Shown piece by piece: positions 56,401-64,000 of a stretch of 64,000 bases of DNA. This DNA comes from Muricea muricata. Its lineage: Eukaryota > Cnidaria > Anthozoa > Malacalcyonacea > Plexauridae. The stretch spans positions 989,179 through 1,053,178 of the forward strand of contig OY979717.1 of NCBI GenBank assembly GCA_963855995.1, written 5' to 3'. How positions within the stretch are numbered: the first letter of the stretch is position 1; each line of letters begins with the position of its first letter. The translations under genes and the position numbers were made by a program. The notes under the pieces are model-generated. The model was given only the letters and a program-made list of their open reading frames with translations. It had not been told where the DNA came from and searched no databases.

Positions 56401-59400
56401 AGGAGAGAAATTTATTCAATTAACAAGTAAATAAACTTGTCCAATATAACGAATCAATGTAATTACTAAACAAAACCTTTGTTCGAATAGAAGTAATGTT
56501 ACCACATGCAGTTATTTCAAGTGTTCACCTTGTGATTTGTCTTTTCAATGCCCCATAAGAACAATGCTTCTCCAAGAGCCAAGGATAATATCAAATTTGC
56601 ATGAATACTTGTTCGAACTTTCTTCAAATATCTACAGAAATGTTTTAAGAGTTAATGCCTCATACCTGGAGATACTGGTCACGTGGCTCTCAGATTTTGG
56701 GAGCCTGCTTGTGAGGAATGGTGAGTAGTACCTATTAACTTATGTAATTTTAGTCTTAAAAAAACGTACGAATCCTCCCCCGGCTCTAACGTCAGATAAT
56801 GGGTATCTAAGTGTCTCCCAAAATCTGGGAGCCACGTGACCAGCATTCACCAGGGGTTGGTGCGTTATTTCAAGGACGACTATTCCACTTTTATAAAACT
56901 TGTATGCAAAATTATGTTATAAAAAAGTGTTATAAAAACAAAACTAAAAGTAATTATGCATACTTTTTAATTGTTTGCATAAAAATTAACCTACGCATCC
57001 AGCACACTACTGTGTTATCGAATGTTTAATAAATATAAATGTTTAAATATAAATGTTGTTGAAAGATATGACTTTATCAGTCGTAGAATACTTACGTGGG
57101 TCGGTAACCTTGCTCACACAATTTGAAGCATCGCGAACCTGCTTTATGACCGCACGGCCTCCTAGAAAAAAAACAAGCATAACTGATTACATTATAAAAT
57201 ATCAGTTGCTAATATCAAAGCGTGTTTGTGCAGGTATTGTATGCGAGCAACACATTATAAGCAAAACTATATGTGATAGTTTACTTACGGTAGAAAGAGG
57301 AATGTGAGAAATGCTAACCCAAGAGCAACCAAGGAAATACATAAACCAACATGAGTAATCCAATCAAGGATCAACTCATCTGAGTGCTGCAAATGTTATT
57401 AAGATAATCATTTAATTCAGATTTAATTAAAATAAAGATTCCATGAAAATCACGTGTGGCAAAAATTGCTTACTAAGAGGTGCAGCCTTAGTGAATGTCC
57501 ACTCTTTAGGGACCGTTCTATTGAAGGGGTACTAAGATCTGTCTCATGGTATTTAGTAATAATTGCTGCATTCTGTAACTTCCGAAGTAAGTTTCTTGTA
57601 CGTTTGCATGGTGAATACAATATACTTGTTAAGCTTTGTGGAAACACCACGTAAATTTATTATTGCAGAGCTTTTTCTAGCTTTACTCCAGGTGCCGGTT
57701 GTATAAAACTCTAAAACACTTTTTTAATCACTGTTTTGTTGTTAATAGTGATTAAGTACAAAATATGTGGTTCTGATTGCTTTACGTTTCCACTAATCAT
57801 GGTTAACTTTAATACATTGGCTTCTGATATACATTTTACTCTATAGATATTGCTGTACTGATAAGATATTACTTATCGTATTGAAAATTTGTTGCTTTCC
57901 ATAATTCATTTCTTTTTATATCGTAATCAATTATTATATTTCAAGACATTTAAATATTGTTAATTATTTTCCCTGAGTAGACCACTATTCAAATCATAGC
58001 TCACAACTCACCGATAATTCCGCTGGTTTGATTTGCATGAGAACGGAGAAACTTGTCATATGATAACAATGACAAACAGTAAAGTTGTTTGTGACGTTAA
58101 ACACTTCACAGCCATTTTCTGACCAGAATCCAGGATATCTTCAAACAGAAAAATTAATATTTAATTAGCAATCTGCAATATGAAAGTGCGCAATAAAGTT
58201 TGAAGGCCCGCACAAACCGGACGCGATTTTTCTATTTTTAAAAGTAAATAAAACCACCAACGGAAAGTAATTTGGTTAGATATGTGCACCAAATAACTTA
58301 AATTGCTTAAGTACTTCCGAGGATTGGAGCGAAATCGGAGCGATTAAAGTTAAAGCACTTTGAAAATCAAAAGTTCGCGTCGCGTTGTCAAACCGCGCCC
58401 GGTATGTCTCGGCCTTGAGAGTTGCTTTAGAAATCACAATTTAATAATTGCTCACATTGTGGTGTTGAAAAATGCACATTTGTGTTCGTCAAAATTCCCA
58501 TCCTTCAAAAAATATTTGAGTAAATCATATATAAGGTTGTCAATTCGTAATGTCACTATACATCTAGTATGTCAACGAACCTTTTGGTTGTGCAATTTAA
58601 ATTCCAATGGTGTTTTAAATGGTGTGGATAACGGTGGATGCATAGAGATAGAGAGAACAGCCGAATTGACAATATTCTGCGCACTAAAAAGATACATGTA
58701 TTAATGGATATAATTTATGAAGAGCTTCCAAGACAAAATAATCGGCTTTCACATCTGAACTCATCAGCGGAAATCTGTCTTCGGGCTTATTGTGCTTATA
58801 ACGTGTAGCTACAGTATTTCTGGTTTTCAACCTACAGGCCTATTTTGACAGAATAGTTTAGAATTTTCCCCTAATCGACTCAGCAACAGTGCCATGCGTT
58901 GTGAATAAGACACAACTCAACAAGTAATAAAATAGCCTGCAACTGAGTCGGCCGCGCCTTAGCTTAGCCGTATGTCAACATCGCACCCATTGAAAACGAT
59001 AAAATAAGATATCAAGGAACTTGCCTCAATTCTTCATCACCTGCAGACAGAACTTTGGCAATAGTGTTATACTTGATGACACCTACAACTTGCTCTAAAA
59101 AACAACAGCAATAAAATATATCACTTGAAGTGCCTTCATATGATAATTTTCTGTAATAAAGCAAATGCATGTAATGTACTTTCGAGTCAAACACAGCCCT
59201 ATATGTATGAATTACGTATGGCCAACCAAAACCGTATAACAGTCTCTGTAGAGTAAAAAGACCTATCCTGTGTTTATCTATATATTACTATGTCATGCAC
59301 ATTAACAATGTCTAAGAATAGTATGCACCTTCAACATCCTTTTCGCTTTCCTGTTTTGGTAATTTTACTCTATAAATTTCATCCACATTTTCTTTCATGA

Positions 59401-62400
59401 AAGGCATGTTGTATCTACGCTTAAACTTTGACACTGTTCCATATCGAACACCTGTAGAAGATGAGGAAAAAAGCTGTTTATATAATAACCTGCATTCCCT
59501 ACCGTCCAAATTTTATCGTCATGTGCATTCAGAGGTATTTGAAAACAACGTATACTCTTGGACTGAGCCACTATATAGGGGTTGAATATAGGGGTCGAAA
59601 TACATCTATTATTAGAAATAAATATATAAATTGACTCGTACTAATATGTTCATTTAGAATGGAAGAAAAGTTATCGGCTATTTTTGCTGATTTCAAGACA
59701 GCGTTTTCCAGTCCATCGATTATTCTAACACTCTGCTCCGTCCTTCTTTCCTAAACAAGAAAATATTAAGAATGAAAAACATTGCGCTTCTGCGCCAAAT
59801 GCACTAAAATATTTCTTTGAACAAGTACAGTGTTCATTATTCAATGCTTCCAGAAGATTTAAAAAACTCACCTTTGGTATATCACTCCAAACACCTAATT
59901 TTTCCGGTGAAATTATCTTTTCTGTTATGTTAATCAAGTTCTAAAAATAACAGAAATGCGTTACTAACACAGAGAATAAACCATTATTGATGGTTACACT
60001 TTTCTAATCTTGTTAAAAAAGAAAAAATAATAGACATTGTGAGGGTATCGGTATCCATCAAGTAATGTGTGAAAAGAATGAACCTACCATAAGTAAACTT
60101 TGAGCGACTCTTGAATTGGATGTTTCTAAATTAAGCTCGTTATCTTTGCTCTTTTTATACAAGAGATCAATCACATTCACAGATTTGATAATGTCTCCTC
60201 CATATAAACCTCTCTTGTCATGATTGTCGATTAAATTGAGAAAAAAATATCCAACAGCAGTCGAGTTTAATGTTCTATCTGCAAGCTATAGAGGATAAAT
60301 GAAATGAGCACGATTGAAACAAACAAAAATCCTCACAATCACTTTTCGTTTTAGGTAACACTGTAGAATAATGCATCATGCAAACAGGAAACAAAATTAC
60401 TTTTTAACGCAAAAACGTCACTAGCCGCCCTACGAGATATTGAACACACAAAAAACTGAAAAGTAATGTACATACCTGATCGTCAACTGCGGACATCCAG
60501 GCGGAGACACAATCACTCAAATCTGGATCAGACCAATACGCCCTGCTTCCATTCCCATTTAAACATTCGCGCGTTGAAATACCTGGAACAAATAGCATGA
60601 ATTATTTTATCCCATTTTTTGTTTTTCTTAAGTCATAAACGAGAACACTGGCTATTTGTGCATCAGAAAAATGAAATCAAGATGTGACATAAGGCCAGGT
60701 TGGTTCACGACATTTAAGTTCATAATATTATTCTTTCATTGAAAATATTTTGCAAATGCCTGGTGGCAGAGACTGTGGTGTCTACAATTCAACCTGCAAT
60801 TTAAAGTATAATTGTACGTTGGCTCTGGTGTAAGGCGCCTGGGCCGTATAATTGGTAGTTATTTGTCGATTTCAAAGGAAATCAGTTGCGTAGAAAGCTG
60901 TCCGTCCTAATCAAATCTCTAGTATAATACGGCCCTGGAAGGCACACAGAGATACGTTCATTTCGCAAATTATTTATATAATCGTATACTTCAGTATTCT
61001 CTTTTCTTAGTACTATCAGATCAGTGAATTTTTCTTGTGAAAAGCCTGGCCAGTGACAGTGGGAAGAACAGCTTTCTACCCGTACGGTATTAACTTGTTA
61101 TTAAATACACCAATTCGCGAAAAATTATTCATGTTGGGAAGTAAAATTGACGCTAAAAGTTTTGAAATCTTGAAAACGGCATTCTGCCTAACATATTATA
61201 CTTAATGTATCATGTCTCTGGATCATATTCAAATTATATACTTACTTCCGTTTTTTGGCAATTTACTTCCGTTTCCTCATCTTTTAGTTGTACCAATTTC
61301 CGTTTCCTCATCTTTTAGTTTTATATGTTTATCTTTTAGTTTTATCGTAGTTATGAACATAAATTTATGTTATAACATCAATTTATTAGCACATAACATC
61401 GACAAATTTGAATATAGCACCGATGCAATGAGCATATCATTGATTTATTTGTTTTCGATATTTTGTCCGTAAAAAAATTTCATACTTGTCTCAATTCTTA
61501 TTTTATCGTCTGCATCGGAGTTCGATTGCCACGTTATTTTTCTTACGATAAGGATATTTTCTTATGATATACAGGTAGATATTATAATGCTTTACCTATT
61601 GTTCCATGAGGGCAAAGTTTTCTATCTGTATGTCCATGATAAGTTTTCTTCCAAGTTGTATTTCTTGCAGTTTCTTCTTGACAAAAATCCGCTTCTATCA
61701 CTCCAGGGGGCAAAGCTGATTCGAAAAGATACATACAAAATTAAGTATCATTTTAAAATCATGTAATAAACAATATGATTCATTAATATCTGCACAAAAT
61801 ACACAACAAAAGTGAGCACAATTGCAAATTTTCTAACGGTTTGATTTCTTTCCAAAATCAATTCTTCGATTTTATTTTGGTGATAAATGAATGTGATGGA
61901 AAGTAATTGTTTAAATCTTGTACAAGTGTAAGGCAGTACGTTTTGATTCTGACTCATGTGTGACCTTTTGAGGTGAACCTACTTCAGATTTTGATTGAAA
62001 TTATCCCTACCTTCACAAATAAATCCATCGCCAACATAGCCAGATAAGCAGGAACAGAAATATGAGCCAGCAGAATTGATGCATCGCGCATGTTCACTGC
62101 ATACTGGTACGTTATTCTTAGCACACTCATTTGTATCTAAATCAACATAACGGAATTAGTCGTGATATAGCTATTTTAAGAAGTTAGCAGAGGCAGAAAA
62201 ACAACGCAGAACAGCAATCATTTGATATGGTCCAATTGATTTTTTTAGATGTATAGACACGTATGTCTCATAAGGCACTACACTTTAAAATTTGAAAAGA
62301 TAACGGGTTTCTATATACGTTATAGCCAACCAATAAAAATCGAGCATTGGTGAAAATCACATGTTATCAGTATATGCAAGAACAAATGGCTTGTAGACCA

Positions 62401-64000
62401 TTTCTAGAAATTGCCTATAAATTATTAAATCTTATCTAAGCAGATAATTAATCCTTAGAAAATTGAAATGAAATTCGAACACACCTTTTGTTTGTATCGT
62501 TAGTTGTTGAGATGGAGGTCCATACCCCGCTCTCGATAACGCTTGGACTGTGACGTAATACTTCGAAAATTGAGTCAAATTATTCAGTTCAAGTTCTGGA
62601 TTTCTAGTAACCTTGGTTTCCAGTTTTCTGGATGCATTGTACAAGATGACTTTATAGCCAACAATATCTTCATTTTCACTTAACCCTCCTGGACGAGCCC
62701 ACGTTATTTTAGCACTCGAGTCTTTAACGTCTGGCGCCAAAATATGTTCGGGTGGTGGTGGTTCTAAAAATTTATAATGACGTGATTGGCTCTGTTAAAA
62801 TATTATTATCATAAATTATTAAACTGTCTATTTTTCGAAAAATAAGTAGTAAAGTGTATAATTGGTAAAAAATCGCAAGAAATATGTTGTCTTTAAGGTT
62901 GCTTTAGTGAACTAAATGTATACTTCAGGCGCAAAGGATTGTTGGGGAACGCATGAAATATAAGTCAAAATGAAAACCTTGTCAAAAACATTCAAATTTT
63001 TTCACATTGTAATGTAGCACATCCAGATTAGACAGGTTGTTCATTTTTGTACGCTATCAATTATTTAACGTCCCGAAGGCCGCAAGACTGGTTATAGTCA
63101 TTTTAACTAAATCAGTAAACGAAAGGCACATCCTGGTTTACTTAACTTCTCTAATTCCCTGGAAACAGTTTTAGAAAGGAAGCAACAAAATTATATCATC
63201 GTGCTAATGCCCACAAATGCTCCCGCTAAACAATACATGGTCTACTTACTTCTATGAGCTGTGTGGAATTGAACAGCAGAACTTGGAAAACTTTCGTAGC
63301 CATTTTGAATATTGTGACTGACAACCCAGAAAGAATAATTCATGTTTGGTTCAGTTTTATTCAGTAAGTAACTCAATCCACAATCAAAGCAAAATTCCCT
63401 CTTCACCCCATTTTCCAGGCCCAGGAGTCGATAGCGAATACCACCATGCTGTACACGTGATTTTTTCCACGATATCAGAATACCCTCCAATGATACGTTC
63501 ACTCTCAATTCGCCGGGTGTTGTTGGAACTAGAAGTATGAAAAACATCTTATTTGTCAGACATAAGCGCGAACATTGTTCCACATGCAAACATGTCGCAT
63601 CGTGCCTTGTGCAACAGAACCGCCTCACAGATCTCTGAGTAATGTTTACTATAAAACATTACGTCTTAAGATCAATATACACATAGCTACTAGCGCGTTT
63701 TTTTATCGAAGGAGTAGCGCCTAGTAAATACATACTGCCATTTACGTTCAAGCATGATGCATAAACCCGTGATTGTTTCTGGTAACAACCATAAGTAAGA
63801 TCCACTCACCATATGAACTGGTGTCAATCATAACTTTCTCACTTGGTCCACTTTCGTAACCTTTCTGAACGTTATATGCCACAGCCCAGAATGTATATAC
63901 CGTGTTTGGGGCAACCTTTTCTAACACGAAACTCAGTCCACATTCATCACAATATTCTCGTTTACTAGCATTCACAAAGCCAAGCAACTTGTATTCTATC
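49864..64000 (-). CDS. Adhesion GPCR: FN3(3+)-EGF-HRM-GAIN/GPS-7TM-tail (5' end outside window)
   Basis: 29 exons read on the minus strand, with compatible phases at every join; about 1,193 residues in the window. Order: three FN3 exons, one calcium-binding EGF exon, a two-exon HRM, six GAIN exons, two GPS exons, eight exons covering TM1-TM7, and eight tail exons counting the short one that completes TM7. Known: adhesion GPCRs bind matrix or cell-surface ligands through the ectodomain, are often self-cleaved at the GPS, and signal through the 7TM bundle with a tethered agonist. Inferred: a cell-adhesion receptor with at least three FN3 repeats. The last seven residues are SPEPTSV, a class I PDZ ligand (Thr at -2, Val at 0). 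The signal peptide and further N-terminal domains lie beyond 64000. The repeat-rich introns hold foldback elements but no foreign gene. Confidence 0.9.
51738..52165. repeat. Foldback element in a GPCR tail intron
   Basis: GTTCAAAACGTCGCGCGAAC (about 51857-51876) pairs with GTTCGCACGACGTTTTGAAT (about 52016-52035), and similarity continues outward through GGGTGTTGTATTGCTGT/ACAGCAATAACACC and AAATTTAAATA segments. CAGGGTGTACAAAAAAAGTA just left (about 51637) looks like another transposon terminus without a visible partner. Confidence 0.6.
53931..57386 (-). CDS. GPCR seven-transmembrane exons (eight)
   Basis: 57386-57289 TM1 (ITHVGLCISLVALGLAFLTF); 56631-56529 TM2 (IHANLILSLALGEALFLWGI); 56052-55893 TM3 to TM4 start (TTCYTVAVALHYLFLVAFHW, MAAEGVILYLVLV); 55457-55391 TM4 (TPAAIVCIAMVVG); 55266-55200 TM5 start (CCWLSVTHGMIWGFVGPALA); 54809-54718 TM5 end and loop 3 (VNIFFLCCTFYVMGKRQSWA); 54538-54412 TM6 and TM7 start (AAIVTCLLGVTWVFGVFF); 53972-53931 TM7 end (GLFIFVFHCLLDEK). 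The order HYLFLVAFHW, CWLS, LGVTWVFG and GLFIFVFHC is diagnostic for family B2. Confidence 0.95.
55563..55842. repeat. Inverted repeat plus tandem 65-bp duplication in a GPCR intron
   Basis: ACATCAAAGCGAGGC near 55580 pairs imperfectly with GGCCTTGCTTTGATGT near 55680. Then TTTTGGGATCACATTCGCTG...-type sequence of about 65 bp occurs twice in a row (about 55712-55776 and 55777-55842). Confidence 0.65.
56675..56843. repeat. Inverted repeat beside the TM2 exon
   Basis: CTGGTCACGTGGCTC...CAGATTTTGGGAG at about 56675-56703 pairs with CTCCCAAAATCTGGGAGCCACGTGACCAG-type sequence at about 56815-56843. The left arm begins about 44 bases upstream (in gene sense) of the TM2 exon acceptor. Confidence 0.75.
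58012..58502 (-). CDS. GPCR GPS motif exons (47-base microexon plus 127-base exon)
   Basis: Microexon 58502-58456 reads DGNFDEHKCAFFNTT and joins in phase 2 to 58138-58012, reading YPGFWSENGCEVFN, then FTVCHCYHMTSFSVLMQIKP. This gives the four GPS cysteines (CAFF; NGC; CHC) and the cleavage tripeptide as H-M-T instead of the common H-L-T/S. The Trp of the usual CxFW start is Phe here. Self-cleavage between Met and Thr remains plausible. Confidence 0.85.
58581..60285 (-). CDS. GPCR GAIN-domain exons (six)
   Basis: Exons 60285-60088, 59940-59872, 59750-59642, 59451-59329, 59094-59025 and 58683-58581. The first three are helical (VGYFFLNLIDNHDKRGLYG; NLINITEKIISPEKLGVWSD; VRIIDGLENAVLKSAKIADN), as in GAIN subdomain A. 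The later ones are beta-rich (GVIKYNTIAKVLSAG; NIVNSAVLSISMHPPLSTPF; PLEFKLHNQK), as in subdomain B. The fifth exon ends at a GC donor (GAG|GCAAGT), required by the phase of the next exon. Confidence 0.82.
60476..61715 (-). CDS. GPCR hormone-receptor (HRM) exons
   Basis: Exons 61715-61596 (40 codons, phase 1-1) and 60582-60476 (phase 1 to 0). Together: FCQEETARNTTWKKTYHG, LCPHGTIG, TRECLNGNGSRAYWSDPD and DLSDCVSAW. The C..E...W..T..G...CP.G..G...C.....W..PD...C pattern is the HRM signature found before GAIN in many adhesion GPCRs. Confidence 0.85.
62011..62136 (-). CDS. GPCR calcium-binding EGF exon
   Basis: 42 codons, phase 1-1. DTNECAKNNVPVCSEHARCI begins an EGF_CA domain with the D-x-N-E-C start; C-I-N-S-A-G-S-Y-F-C carries the Asp/Asn hydroxylation consensus, and GYVGDGFIC closes the six-Cys pattern. 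Confidence 0.92.
62485..64000 (-). CDS. GPCR fibronectin type III exons (three)
   Basis: Exons 64000-63810 (partial), 63528-63250 and 62763-62485; the last two are exactly 93 codons each, phase 1-1, one FN3 domain per exon. Domains 1 and 2 are close paralogues (YKLLGFVNASKREYCDECGL against YRLLGLENGVKREFCFDCGL), with an extra Cys pair C-x2-C in the C-D region and the NVQKGYESGPS/NIQNGYESFPS F-G loop. Domain 3 is a conventional FN3 (APDVKDSSAKITWARPGG; YYVTVQALSRAGYGPPS). Confidence 0.9.

Noticed and set aside
57096-57161. Apparent exon after TTTTTTTTCTAG with GRAVIKQVRDAS
   Set aside because: Considered as the TM2 exon, but it has no transmembrane character; the exon at 56631-56529 fits TM2 in sequence and phase.

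Overview
The window is AT-rich animal DNA. It has GT-AG introns of a few hundred bases to several kb, secreted and membrane proteins built from domain-sized exons in phase 1, a decayed non-LTR retrotransposon, many short inverted-repeat elements and long AT microsatellites. The protein set (IgGFc-binding-type domains, a fibrinogen-like lectin, a Dickkopf/prokineticin-like secreted protein, an adhesion GPCR with FN3, EGF and HRM modules) points to an invertebrate. A sponge or cnidarian is plausible, but I cannot fix the phylum.

Layout. (1) 570-18918, plus: part of a multi-exon gene for a large secreted or surface protein. Six copies of one about 1.28-kb exon, each encoding an IgGFc-binding-like domain, sit in a tandem array of about 2.85-kb units. 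They are followed by one EGF-like exon and three tandem Cys-rich mini-exons, the first of them broken. Every array exon starts and ends in phase 1, so the copies splice in frame; their apparent stop codons are intron read-through. (2) 17.7-28.4 kb: pentanucleotide satellite, TIR elements and a degenerate CR1/L2-type LINE (20733-23746). (3) 30167-32011, plus: 3' three exons of a fibrinogen-related lectin-like gene. (4) 40350-32361, minus: a three-exon secreted Cys-rich gene (signal peptide, six C-x5-C-x5-CH-x5-C repeats, one 10-Cys prokineticin/Dickkopf-like domain), converging on the lectin gene. Its long first intron holds a 1.6-kb palindrome. (5) 40.4-45.6 kb: no gene found, but a cluster of hairpin elements. 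(6) 47991-45617, minus: 3' end of an unidentified gene with a UIM-like motif, whose intron holds a Penelope-like remnant. (7) 64000-49864, minus: 29 exons of an adhesion GPCR (at least 3 FN3, EGF-CA, HRM, GAIN, GPS, 7TM, long tail ending in a class I PDZ ligand). Its 5' end lies outside the window.

Exon borders were chosen by hand from splice consensus, reading frame and phase agreement between neighbours. For the GPCR, the Cys-rich gene and the lectin gene all phases agree along the chain, which is strong internal support, but no transcript or database evidence was available.
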